Of a stretch of 46,896 nt of DNA, positions 31,674 to 40,129 are shown in pieces. The notes under the pieces were generated by a model. It did not search any database, had not been told where the DNA came from, and was given only the letters and a program-made list of their open reading frames with translations. Position numbers and translations under genes: made by a program. Each line of letters begins with the position of its first letter. Within the stretch, counting starts at the first letter, position 1. Origin of the DNA: Fodinicola feengrottensis (GTDB taxonomy: Bacteria; Actinomycetota; Actinomycetes; Mycobacteriales; HKI-0501); the NCBI RefSeq assembly GCF_010993775.1, contig NZ_WOTO01000071.1, positions 1-46,896 of the forward strand, written 5' to 3'.

Positions 31674-32473
31674 TGAACAAGACTCTGCTGGTCAGCGATC
31701 CGCACTACTTCCGCATCGCGTACGAGATCAATCCCTACATGCACACGGGTGCGCAGCCGGACAAGTCGGCCGCCGTCGCCGAGCACCAGGCGATCGTGTC
31801 CGCGCATTTGGCCGCCGGCCGCAAAATCGAGTATGTGGCGTCCGAGCCGGACTGCCCGGACATGGTCTATACGGCCAATGCCGCCGTGGTCCGCGGCGAC
31901 CAGGCTGTGCTGGCGAAGCTGCCGCCCCAGCGGCAGGGCGAAACGCCGTACCACCGGGCCTGGCTGAAAAGCCGTGGATTTCAGGTCCTCGACGCGCCTT
32001 ACGATTTCAGTGGCCAGGGCGACGCATTGGCGTGCGGCGACTTTCTGTTGACCGGCTACGGGCAACGAACGGACCGGCGAATGCTGGCGGTGCTCGCCGA
32101 TCACCTGGGATATCAGGTCATTGGGTTGCGTACGGTCAGCGCCCAGTGGTACGACCTCGACCTTGCCTTGGCTGTCATCGAAAGTCCACACACCCTCGCG
32201 TACTGCCCCGAAGCATTTGACGAGCTCAGCAGGCAAACCCTGGAGGGACTCGGGCTGGACCTGATCGAGGTTTCACTGGACGAGGCACGCGGTTTCGCGT
32301 TGAATCTGATCAGTGACGGCAGCACGGTGACGATGACCGCCGGCGCGCCGCGGCTGGCCGGTGAGCTACGCGACCGTGGCCTCACCGTGGTCGAGTTGGA
32401 CACGACCGAGCTGAGAAAAGGTGGTGGCGGGATCCGCTGCACCGCGCTGACTCTCGATAATCCCCAGTTGTAG
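31673..32473 (+). CDS. Amidinotransferase/dimethylargininase-fold protein with altered active site
   Basis: Intact 266-residue protein of the DDAH/arginine deiminase-related superfamily. Markers: DMVYTANAAVV (guanidino-binding loop region), GQGDALACGDFLLTGYGQRTD-like segment, CPEAFDELS, and a C-terminal GGGGIRCTAL with the nucleophile Cys. Two residues usually catalytic are changed: the FEG.GDAL Glu is Ser (FSGQGDAL) and the YHLDT His is Asp (YDLDLAL). It may therefore be inactive, or catalyse a different reaction. Its ATG overlaps the synthetase stop (TGATG), so it is translationally coupled. An expected role would be processing arginine-derived precursors or product guanidino groups; this is inference. 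Confidence 0.8.
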   Translation: MNKTLLVSDPHYFRIAYEINPYMHTGAQPDKSAAVAEHQAIVSAHLAAGRKIEYVASEPDCPDMVYTANAAVVRGDQAVLAKLPPQRQGETPYHRAWLKSRGFQVLDAPYDFSGQGDALACGDFLLTGYGQRTDRRMLAVLADHLGYQVIGLRTVSAQWYDLDLALAVIESPHTLAYCPEAFDELSRQTLEGLGLDLIEVSLDEARGFALNLISDGSTVTMTAGAPRLAGELRDRGLTVVELDTTELRKGGGGIRCTALTLDNPQL

Positions 32474-32476
32474 GTT

Positions 32477-33212
32477 GTGATGATGTCCGCGCAGCCGTTC
32501 GACGCCGCCCGTCGAGCTCTCAGCAACCTTTTCGGCTCTTCCTCCGACGAGTCGAGGGAACAGCCGGTCGCGCTCGTCTACCGGGGCCCGGCCAGCCTGC
32601 CGGGCTGCCCGGAAGCAGTTCATTCACTGCTGGCATCCTGCCCGTACCAGTTCCGGATCCGTTATGTCGGGCCGAAGGACCACGAGTTGACCGCGGATGC
32701 CCTGTCCGGTGCGCGGCTGTACGCCCAGCCCGGCGGCGGCACGTTGAAACGCGCGTACAAACATCTGCGCGAACATCGTTCGCACATCCGCGACTTCGTC
32801 CGCGGCGGTGGCGGCTACCTCGGGTTCTGCCTCGGTGGTTATCTCGCCGGCGCGACCCCTGGCTTCGACCTGCTGCCCGGCGACACCGACCAGTACATCG
32901 AGACCGACGACGCCACGATCGACTTCGACGGCAACACGGTCGTCGATGTTTTGTGGCGCAACGAGAAAAGCGCTGTTCTTTCAGGACGGCCCGCATTTCG
33001 ACATCAAGCGACGGTCGGCGACTGTCCTTGCCACGTACCAGAACGGCACGGTCGCCGCGTCCGTGACGCCGTTCGGCGCCGGTCGCGTCGGAGTTGTCGG
33101 ACCACATCCGGAGGCCACTCGCGACTGGTTCACCGACGCGGGCCTGCGGGTCCCCCGGCCACTCGGCCTGGACCTCGGGCAGGACCTGGTTTCCACGGTG
33201 ATGAGCCAATGA
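32477..33212 (+). CDS. BPL-N domain protein, cytoplasmic class I amidotransferase-like (frameshifted)
   Basis: About 244 residues. It resembles the N-terminal domain of biotin-protein ligases, a class I glutamine-amidotransferase-like fold. The opening VALVYRGPASLPGCPEA is followed by YAQPGGGTL, GFCLGGYLAGATPGF with the nucleophile-elbow Cys, and GVVGPHPEATRDWF with a His-x-Glu pair, so a Cys-His-Glu triad is complete. There is no signal peptide. The frame changes near 32975 in an A4 run. The start is 3 bases after the previous stop, and its stop overlaps the next ATG. A close paralog, exported as a lipoprotein, is two genes downstream. Function unknown; amide hydrolysis or transfer is possible. 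Confidence 0.8.
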
Positions 33213-34740
33213 CCGCTTCGGTACGCACCAAAAGCCGGCTGCTCGGGGTGGACGCTGCCCGAGGTATCGCGCTGCTGGGCATGATGGCCGTCCATTCGCT
33301 CTACGAGTCCAATGCCGACGGTTCGCCCACCGCGTCCTTCGCGATCTTCGGTGGCCGGGCGGCCGCGACTTTCGCCGTACTGGCCGGCGTCGGCATCGCT
33401 TTCATGACCGGCCGCAGGCGAGTCCAATTCCGCTCTGGGCTGCCGGTTATCACCGGCCTTGCCGTACGAGCCTTGGCCATCGGCGCGATCGGGCTCTTCA
33501 TGGGATACGCCGACGCGAAACTCGCGGCGGTCATCCTTCCGTACTATGCTGTGCTTTTTTCTCCTCGCGATCCCACTGGTTTTCCTGCCCGGCTGGCTGA
33601 TCGCCGCGATAGGTGTGGCGGTCGCCGCCGGCGTCCCCATCCTCACGCATCTATGGCTGCCGCATCTTCCGGTGCCTACCCTGGACAACCCCGAATTCAT
33701 TGACATCATCCAGAACCCCATCGGGGTCCTCGGCGAGCTGACGATCACCGGTGAGTATCCGGCGCTGTCGTGGTTGGCGTACGCTTGCGCCGGCATCGCT
33801 ATCGGGCGGCTCACCCTCAGCCGGCTGCGGGTGGCGATTTCGTTGCTGGGAACCGGAATCGTGCTAGCCGGTGGGGCCGCGTACGCGTCGTGGCTGCTGC
33901 TCAACCACTACGGCGGGCTCGCGCAGATCTGGATCGCACAGCCCAGCAGCATCCTGACCGCGCCAGAAACCTCGGAACTGCTCACCCTCGGCGGCGACGG
34001 GACCGTACCAACTTCCACCTGGTGGTGGCTCGCTGTCGACGCCCCACACACACCGGCACCACCCCGGACATGGTCGGAACCACCGGTTCGGCCATCGCCC
34101 TGCTGGGCCTGATGTTGTTGTTAGGCCACATAAGTTGGCGCTATCTGCGGCCAGTGATCACCACCTTGCAGGCACCGCTGGCCGCTGCCGGTGGGATGAC
34201 ACTGACGCTCTACTGCGCGCACATCTGGTTCCTGAACTCCGACTACGACATCTATTCGGCCGAGGTCGGCTACACCCTGCAGGTCATCGCGGTGCTGCTG
34301 ATTGGTCTCGCTTGGAAGGCCACGGCTGGAAAAGGCCCGCTGGAGACCCTCGTCGCCGGAGTCTCCGGTCGATCCCGGTCCTGGGTGGCGACCAAGACCC
34401 GGCACAAACCCAAACCGCTGCCCGTCGCCCCGGTCAGCCCGGCCATCCCACGCCCCGCCGAGCCGGTGGACACAACGCGGACCCCATTGCGGTCAGTCCG
34501 GCCAGGCCGGCACCGCAGATCGTCCGCCGAGTTCCGGCCCAAGTGGCCGCGACGGACGATCCGACGATGGAGTTTTCGCTCCCGTACTCGGTTCCCCCGG
34601 CGGAAACCACCATGGAGCTGCCGGCGTTGCGGTTCACCACCGCGATCACGACGGCCGAGGAAACAACCATGGAATTCCCGGCTATCACCTCAGACTGGCT
34701 GCTCGACATCTTCACCCAAGAAGACGAGAATGCGAAATAG
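33209..34740 (+). CDS. Multi-pass membrane acyltransferase-like protein with repeated TMEF tail (frameshifted)
   Basis: About 510 residues. The opening RLLGVDAARGIALLGMMAVH is typical of the DUF418/DUF1624 (heparan-glucosaminide N-acetyltransferase-like) membrane family. About ten hydrophobic segments follow, including GLMLLLGHISWRYL and GGMTLTLYCAHIW, with a conserved membrane His. A soluble Pro-rich tail of about 130 residues carries three near-copies of a short motif (TMEFSLP, TMELPAL, TMEFPAI). Frame changes lie near 33550 (T6), near 34055 and near 34490. It overlaps the preceding gene by 4 bases and the following lipoprotein gene by 11. It may transfer acyl groups across the membrane onto the operon's product; this is inference. 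Confidence 0.72.
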
Positions 34741-35563
34741 GGCGGCTTGTTTTCGCCTGTTTGCGGCCACCCTGCTCGTTTTCGCACTGGCCGCTTGTTC
34801 CACTCCGCCACCGCCGCCACCGCGCCCGCTGGCCCTGGTCTATCGCGGGCCGGCCGCTTGCTCGGGTTGCGCGGAGTCGGTGGCGACCCTGTTGCAGAAC
34901 TCCCCCAGCCATTTCCGGACCAAGTTCGTCGGTCCGGACGGTGACGAAACACTTTCGGCCGCGACCTTGGCCACCGCGGTGGTCTACGCTCAACCCGGCG
35001 GCGGCAGCCTCGACCCGGCCTGGCGAAAAATGCGGAAATACGCCGCCATCATCCAGGACTGGGTGCGCGGCGGTGGCACGTACCTGGGCTTCTGCCTCGG
35101 CGGCTACCTCGCCGGCGCCACTCCTGGTTTTGCCTTGATTCCCGGCGACACCAACTCGTATACCGACACTGCCCAGGCCACCGTCAAAACCACCGACGAC
35201 ACGATTGTCACGGTCCGCTGGCGCGGCCAGAGCAGGCACATGTATTTCCAGGACGGCCCGGTCTTTCAACTGAGAACCGGCGCCTCGGCTACAGTTTTGG
35301 CCACCTACCCCAACAACACCACAGCCGCCCTCGCCACCACGTACGGCCGTGGCCGGGTGGGCGTGGTCGGCCCGCACCCCGAAGCCGACCAGTCCTGGTA
35401 TTCCGACGCCGACATCACCAACCCCGACGGCATCCGCCCGGACCTCGGCTACGACCTCATCGAAACCACCCTTATCTCCCCGTCTCCGCCCCGAGCCCCA
35501 CCCCCAGTCGGACAAGATAGGCACCTGCCCGACATCTTCGGTAAGTGTCGGGCGCCGTGCTAA
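34730..35563 (+). CDS. BPL-N domain lipoprotein, paralog of 32477-33212
   Basis: Intact 277-residue protein. The signal peptide ends in a lipobox (FALAACSTPP), so it is probably a lipoprotein on the outer face of the membrane. After a Pro linker it repeats the features of the upstream paralog: ALVYRGPAACSGCAES, YAQPGGGSL, GFCLGGYLAGATPGF with the nucleophile Cys, and GVVGPHPEADQSWY. The Cys-His-Glu triad is retained. It starts inside the end of the membrane protein gene (11-base overlap), so it belongs to the same operon. Two compartments with the same enzyme fold suggest action on both the substrate pool and the exported product. The unusual Pro-rich end leads into the toxin-antitoxin control region. 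Confidence 0.83.
   Translation: MRNRAACFRLFAATLLVFALAACSTPPPPPPRPLALVYRGPAACSGCAESVATLLQNSPSHFRTKFVGPDGDETLSAATLATAVVYAQPGGGSLDPAWRKMRKYAAIIQDWVRGGGTYLGFCLGGYLAGATPGFALIPGDTNSYTDTAQATVKTTDDTIVTVRWRGQSRHMYFQDGPVFQLRTGASATVLATYPNNTTAALATTYGRGRVGVVGPHPEADQSWYSDADITNPDGIRPDLGYDLIETTLISPSPPRAPPPVGQDRHLPDIFGKCRAPC
35527..35553. promoter_or_regulatory. Inverted repeat at the toxin-antitoxin promoter
   Basis: GCCCGACA (35527-35534) and TGTCGGGC (35546-35553) form an 8-base perfect inverted repeat with an 11-base spacer, ending 20 bases before the antitoxin ATG. It overlaps the end of the lipoprotein gene. No T run follows, so an autoregulatory operator is more likely than a terminator. Confidence 0.5.
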
Positions 35564-35573
35564 AGTGTGGGGC

Positions 35574-35930
35574 ATGACCGTTCCAGCCCACTCCGCGGAC
35601 CCGACCCAGGGCGCCAGCCAACACCGGCGGATGCCCGCCGAGGAGCACCGCGAGATCGCCGCACTCACGATGCGTGAGCTGGGAAAACTCACGGCTGACC
35701 AGGTGGAGCGCCTCGAGCACCCGGTGCCGGTCACCAGCAACGGACTGCCGGTCGCCTGGCTGGTGCCACTGACGCCCAGTGAACGTCGCCGGGCCGAGAT
35801 GATCGCCGCCGGCAAGCTTCGTCCCGGCCAGCCTCGGGGGCTCGGCCGGTGGTCACCGCTGCCGGCGACCGGCAGCGGGCCGACACTGTCCGAGCTGCTG
35901 TTGGACCTGCGCGAGCAGGAGCGGACGTGA
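35574..35930 (+). CDS. Antitoxin of a PIN-type toxin-antitoxin pair
   Basis: A 118-residue protein with a Phd/YefM-like core: ELGKLTADQVERLEHPVPVT, then a stretch NGLPVAWLVPL typical of prevent-host-death antitoxins, and a C-terminal helical toxin-binding tail (LSELLLDLREQERT). Its stop overlaps the GTG start of the PIN protein by 4 bases (GTGA), the usual arrangement. The N-terminal segment probably mediates dimerisation and DNA binding at the nearby inverted repeat. Confidence 0.75.
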   Translation: MTVPAHSADPTQGASQHRRMPAEEHREIAALTMRELGKLTADQVERLEHPVPVTSNGLPVAWLVPLTPSERRRAEMIAAGKLRPGQPRGLGRWSPLPATGSGPTLSELLLDLREQERT

Positions 35931-36364
35931 TCTATGTCGACTCCTGCGCGCTGGTGAAACTCGTGATCACGGAGGAGAAGGAGACGGCGGCACTTCAGGC
36001 TTACCTGGCAGATCGGCAGGACGAGGTGGTCACGTCGGATCTCGCGGTGACCGAGGTGATCCGGGTCGTCCGGCGATCCTGCTACGACACCCAGCGCAAC
36101 CTCCGGGTCGATCCGGAGGTTCTGGACGAGCGGCTGGCCGCCGCGGCTGACCTTCTCGACCATATCGACCGAGTCACCGTCGACACGGACACCTTTATCA
36201 GCGCCGGGATGTATGCGGACGATCCATATGTCGGCTCGCTCGACGCGATTCACCTTGTCTGCGCCCAAGAAATCGGACCAGCGCTGACTTCCTTCGTCAC
36301 GTATGACAGAACATTGGCGCAAGCGGCACGCCGGAGCGGATTTCCGGTGGATCAGCCGGGCTGA
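35927..36364 (+). CDS. PIN-domain ribonuclease toxin (VapC-like)
   Basis: Intact 145-residue protein. The four PIN acidic positions are visible: YVDSCALVKLV (Asp near residue 4), SDLAVTEVIR (Glu near 43), SLDAIHLVCA (Asp near 105) and TYDRTLAQAA (Asp near 124). Such proteins cleave RNA with divalent metal when not bound by the antitoxin. GTG 35927 overlaps the antitoxin stop. The gene ends 13 bases inside the convergent amylase gene. Confidence 0.9.
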   Translation: MIYVDSCALVKLVITEEKETAALQAYLADRQDEVVTSDLAVTEVIRVVRRSCYDTQRNLRVDPEVLDERLAAAADLLDHIDRVTVDTDTFISAGMYADDPYVGSLDAIHLVCAQEIGPALTSFVTYDRTLAQAARRSGFPVDQPG

Positions 36365-39300
36365 TCGGCCCAGCTGGTGACGCTGCCGCCGGCGCCAGCG
36401 TCGGACGGCGGGCCGGTGTTGTCGATCAGGAGCGACTGGCCGCCTGGGGAAGCGGTGACAGTGGCCGTACGGTTGTTGGCGCGGACCTCGACGGTGTTCC
36501 AGTTCCCGCGGGTGTATTTCCACTGAATGCCAGCGTGATCGGGGATCTGTACGGTCAGCTCCCAGATTCCGGGTGAACTCTCGTGCATCCGGGTGGTGGC
36601 GTTTCCACCGCACCAGAGGCAAAGTGGGTCCGAAGCACCAGCCGGCAAGCTAGTGGTGGCACCGGCGAGGTAGACAGTCGAGCCGGACGGCACCTTGACT
36701 CGAAAGGTGGTCGTCACGATTTTTGGCTCCACACGGTGACTAACCCGCGCCGACAACGCGGAGCCATGGAGGTGGCTGTCAAACGCCCGCACCTGGTACG
36801 AATAAGTCTTGCCGGGCGACACGAGCGGATCCACATAAGACGACGCCGAACCCGGCAAGGTGGCGACCGGATCGGGACGATCGCTGCGATAGACCCGATA
36901 TTCGGCGGCATCCGGGTCGCTCGGCCACTGCAGGCTCAGCGTCGAGGCGGACCAGTCCATCGTGACGGCCGGCGCCGCCGGTGGTGTCGTGCCGGTGCTC
37001 GGTTTCGCCACCAGTGTGCCGCGAGCCGTGTACGTCCAATGATGGCCGCCATCGCTGGAAAAACGGGCCTGGAAGTCGTACGAGCCGGCACTCTCAGGGC
37101 GGAGGCCACCACTGAAGTGCAGCCCAGCCGCCCCGCTCATCGGCCTCCAGTCGTACGATCCGCCAGCCGTCGCCAGGCCGACCTCGGCTCTGATCGCGGT
37201 TGGATCACCAATCGACGGTGCTGTCACGTCGGCGGTGACCGTCGTGGGGTCGACACCGACCTCGCGGTCGACCTGGGTCGCCGAGGTCAAGGTCGCCGCG
37301 GTGATCGGCCTCGACGGTGTGACGGCTGTTTCCGCAGACTGGGCCCCGATATTGCCCGCTGCGTCGACCGCGCGAACAACGTAATGGGCCCGGGAATCCG
37401 GAGTGTCCACAAAGGACGGACCGGCAACGACTCCGACCCGTTCGTAGCCGCCACCAGAAAGCGGACTGCGCCACACCTCGTACCGGCTCGCACCTGTTAC
37501 GGTCGACCACCGCAGCGAAACCCGGCCGGCCGCGGCCGGGCTGCCACTCACCCGCTGCGGCGCTGGCGGAGGCGTCAGGTCCTGACCTGGCGTGGCGACC
37601 AGAACTTGCGCGGTCATCGGTGGCACGGACGCGGTCACCACGCCAGCGGCGCTGGTCACCGCCTGCGCACCGGCGCCGAAGGCGGGCGCTAGGGCGATAC
37701 CGTCACGCGCCACAGATCCCAGTGGTACGCGCAAAGTCCGCATACTGGAGCTGCGGTTGACCAGCACCAATGCGAGATCGTCTGGGCTACGCATGGCATA
37801 GCCGAGGGTCTGCGCGGTGTCGTCGGTCAACAGGAAATGCGCGTCGCCGTCACGAAGGACCGGATGGGTTTTCCGCAACGAGGCGAGATGCGTATAGAAC
37901 GACAGGAGATCGCGGTCGCCGCCGGCACAGTACGAGGTGGCCGCCGAGCAGTTGCTCGTACCAGTCCAGGGAAAGGTTCGTCGGTTGTCGGGGTCGTCGG
38001 AGCCGGTCACGCCGACCTCGTCACCGTAGTAGACGCTCGGCATCCCGGGCACCGTGAACTGGATCGTGGCGGCCACCTTTTCGGCGGCGAGGCCGGCCGC
38101 GACATGGGCCGGATTCGCCTCGCGATCGGCGCTGTTGTACTTGCCGGGAGTCAGCATCCAGCGGATCCGCGCGGTGTCATGCGAGTCGAGAAGGTTCATG
38201 AAAGTCCGGTAGGTGGCGTCCGGATAGTCCTGCCGAATGGACTGCATGGCGGCGGCGAACTGCGACACCGGTACGGTTGGATTGTCGTCGCCTGGGAATG
38301 ACTTGTCGTCGCCGACCGCGCCCATCAGCGACAACACCGCGGCCCGGAACCGATAGCCCATCGGGGTGTCAGCCTGGTCGCCGTTGGTGAGTTTCATGTT
38401 GTCCGCGAAGTGCCAGCCCTCAGCGACCAGCGGCGCACCCGGCTTGGCGTCTTTCACCACCGTACGGAACTGTTGCCAATACGCGGTGGGGAAAGACTCA
38501 TCCTGCATCGAGTCCAGCCGGAAACCGTCCGCGCCGAAGTCCAGCCAGCGCCGCGCGATGGACTGCGGGCCGTTGTAGAAGTAGTCAGCGACCGGTGCGA
38601 AAACGGCGGCCGGGTTGCCAGGATCGTGCTTGCGGAACAGCGGCAACGCCTCGGCTACATTGCCCCATTCCTCGTACGAGGCGAAAAGGCCCGGCTTGCT
38701 GCCGGCACAAGGTCCGGTCTCGCCGACCGGCAGGTCGGTGAAAGTAAACCACGACCGGTACGGCGAAGTGACGCTCTCGCAAGCGCCGTCGTTGGGATAG
38801 TGGTGGTAGCGGTCGAAATACGGACTGTCCGATGAGGACGGATCGAACGGCACGTCCAGGATCACCTTGATGCCGCTCCGATGCGCCCGCTGCAGCAGCT
38901 GCCGCAGCCCCGCCGCACCCCCGAACGCCGGGTCGATGCGGGTGAAATCCTCGACGTCGTAAGCGTGATTGGATTTGCTCGCGAAGATCGGCGTCAGGTA
39001 GAGGATACTGGCGCCCAACCCGTGCAGGTACGGAATTTTCGCGGCGATGCCTTGCAGATCGCCACCGAAGTAGTCCCGGCCGAGGGCCTGCTCGGTGCAC
39101 GGCTCGTCGACGTGATCGCGGCAGCCGCCCGCGGGCAGCTGGTTCCACGTCCGGTGGGTGGTCTGGGCCGCCTGGGCCAAGGCGATCTGCGAGGGAGTCG
39201 CGTTCGGCGGAGCCGGATAGTCGTATCGCGACCGTGTCAGCGAAACATCGTTGCTGGGGTCGCCATTGTCGAACCGGTCCGGCATGATCTGATACATCAC

Positions 39301-39867
39301 GCCGTCTTTCATGGCCCCCCCCACCACCGGAAAGTCCGGCCGCACCACGTGAATTCGGTAATCCTGCGCGACATCGCCGTCCGTGCTGGCGCCCATCGCG
39401 CCAAACTGGGCGGGCTGGTCAGCGTAATACGCGGTCTGCTGCCCACGCTGTACGACGAACCGGTAACCGTACGCGCCGAGATCGGTTGGTTTGACCACGG
39501 TTTCCCAGAAATCACAGCGCTGACCCACGAGTGTGCTGTCATAGCAGGAAACCGCGCGCGCCGCGCGCCGCATCGGAACCAGCTGCTGCGATTGAGTGGA
39601 CTGCTCGGTCAGCCGCAGGGTGACGGCGTCGACATTGTCAGCGGCCGTACGAAACCTGACCGTCGCCGCGCTGCCCGGCGCGACCGTACCGGCCGGCACT
39701 CGGTAGACATCGCTCTGTCCGTCGTGCCCGAGCGCGGCCCGGTCAATCCCGGTCGCGGCGGGCGACGCCGTCGCCCGCGCCGCGCCCATCCCGGGTGCCC
39801 CCGGCAGCATGGTAAACACCATTGCCATCCCCACGGCGACAGCAACCATGCGGCTGCGCTTGAGCAT
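36352..39867 (-). CDS. Secreted GH13 amylase/pullulanase-type enzyme with Fn3 and starch-binding domains
   Basis: Intact 1171-residue protein. Signal peptide (LKRSRMVAVAVGMAMVFTML, cleavage after ATA-rich stretch). N-terminal CBM34-like domain, then a GH13 barrel beginning MYQIMPDRFDNGDPSND. Catalytic regions: GFRLDSM (nucleophile Asp near residue 442), LVAEGW (acid Glu near 482) and LDSHDTARIR (Asp near 560). Region I normally reads DxxxNH but here is ILDVPFDPSS, lacking the His. After the barrel come a beta domain, a fibronectin III domain (RVSLRWSTVTGASRYEVWRS), a second beta and Fn3 region, and a C-terminal CBM20-like domain (GIWELTVQIPDHAGIQWKYT). ATG 39867 has GGAGGT 9 bases upstream. 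It degrades extracellular alpha-glucans; the specificity is not certain. Confidence 0.9.
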   Translation of the reverse strand: MLKRSRMVAVAVGMAMVFTMLPGAPGMGAARATASPAATGIDRAALGHDGQSDVYRVPAGTVAPGSAATVRFRTAADNVDAVTLRLTEQSTQSQQLVPMRRAARAVSCYDSTLVGQRCDFWETVVKPTDLGAYGYRFVVQRGQQTAYYADQPAQFGAMGASTDGDVAQDYRIHVVRPDFPVVGGAMKDGVMYQIMPDRFDNGDPSNDVSLTRSRYDYPAPPNATPSQIALAQAAQTTHRTWNQLPAGGCRDHVDEPCTEQALGRDYFGGDLQGIAAKIPYLHGLGASILYLTPIFASKSNHAYDVEDFTRIDPAFGGAAGLRQLLQRAHRSGIKVILDVPFDPSSSDSPYFDRYHHYPNDGACESVTSPYRSWFTFTDLPVGETGPCAGSKPGLFASYEEWGNVAEALPLFRKHDPGNPAAVFAPVADYFYNGPQSIARRWLDFGADGFRLDSMQDESFPTAYWQQFRTVVKDAKPGAPLVAEGWHFADNMKLTNGDQADTPMGYRFRAAVLSLMGAVGDDKSFPGDDNPTVPVSQFAAAMQSIRQDYPDATYRTFMNLLDSHDTARIRWMLTPGKYNSADREANPAHVAAGLAAEKVAATIQFTVPGMPSVYYGDEVGVTGSDDPDNRRTFPWTGTSNCSAATSYCAGGDRDLLSFYTHLASLRKTHPVLRDGDAHFLLTDDTAQTLGYAMRSPDDLALVLVNRSSSMRTLRVPLGSVARDGIALAPAFGAGAQAVTSAAGVVTASVPPMTAQVLVATPGQDLTPPPAPQRVSGSPAAAGRVSLRWSTVTGASRYEVWRSPLSGGGYERVGVVAGPSFVDTPDSRAHYVVRAVDAAGNIGAQSAETAVTPSRPITAATLTSATQVDREVGVDPTTVTADVTAPSIGDPTAIRAEVGLATAGGSYDWRPMSGAAGLHFSGGLRPESAGSYDFQARFSSDGGHHWTYTARGTLVAKPSTGTTPPAAPAVTMDWSASTLSLQWPSDPDAAEYRVYRSDRPDPVATLPGSASSYVDPLVSPGKTYSYQVRAFDSHLHGSALSARVSHRVEPKIVTTTFRVKVPSGSTVYLAGATTSLPAGASDPLCLWCGGNATTRMHESSPGIWELTVQIPDHAGIQWKYTRGNWNTVEVRANNRTATVTASPGGQSLLIDNTGPPSDAGAGGSVTSWADQPG

Positions 39868-39937
39868 GCCGGACCACCTCCGAGCTGACGGTACCCACAT
39901 CAGCGTTTTTTTTCTTCTCCCCCTGGTCAGCGGAATT

Positions 39938-40090
39938 TCAGCGATTGGTCGCACATATCAGACGATCGCCGTCCGGCGTGCGGTAGTAGAGCACGGACCG
40001 GCCGGCGCGGCGCCGGCGTACGAGTTGCGCATTCCAGGAGCACTTGAGGTGGTTGCCGACGGCTCCGAACGCGAACCCGGTCGCCGATGT
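39938..40090 (-). pseudogene. C-terminal remnant of an ArsR-like winged-helix regulator
   Basis: One frame reads GFAFGAVGNHLKCSW, then AQLVRRRRAGRSVLYYRTPDG, and stops at 39938. This matches the recognition helix and wing of ArsR-type regulators (a SHHL-like helix, then VRRRRAGRSVLYYRTP). About 50 residues remain; the N-terminal half and start are missing, and the fragment abuts the stop of the hydrolase gene at 40094. It is probably the remains of a deletion. The amylase promoter lies just beyond it. Confidence 0.55.
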
Positions 40091-40129
40091 TCCTCACCCG
40101 CGTCGACCTTGTCGCAGGCGAGGAACATC
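40086..40129. repeat. 10-base inverted repeat spanning the hydrolase gene end
   Basis: GATGTTCCTC (40086-40095) and GAGGAACATC (40120-40129) are perfect inverted copies separated by 24 bases. They sit where the hydrolase reading frame meets the ArsR-like remnant. They could be a hairpin in the hydrolase transcript or a scar of the rearrangement. Confidence 0.4.

Noticed and set aside
34712..36622. 636-codon open frame on the minus strand across the lipoprotein and toxin-antitoxin genes
   Set aside because: It is antisense to genes with clear motifs (lipobox, BPL-N triad, PIN acidic residues), has biased composition and no recognisable domain.
39906..39913. Run of eight T after a weak GCTGA/TCAGC stem, terminator-like on the plus strand
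   Set aside because: The stem has only 5 base pairs with a 10-base loop, and no plus-strand gene ends nearby.
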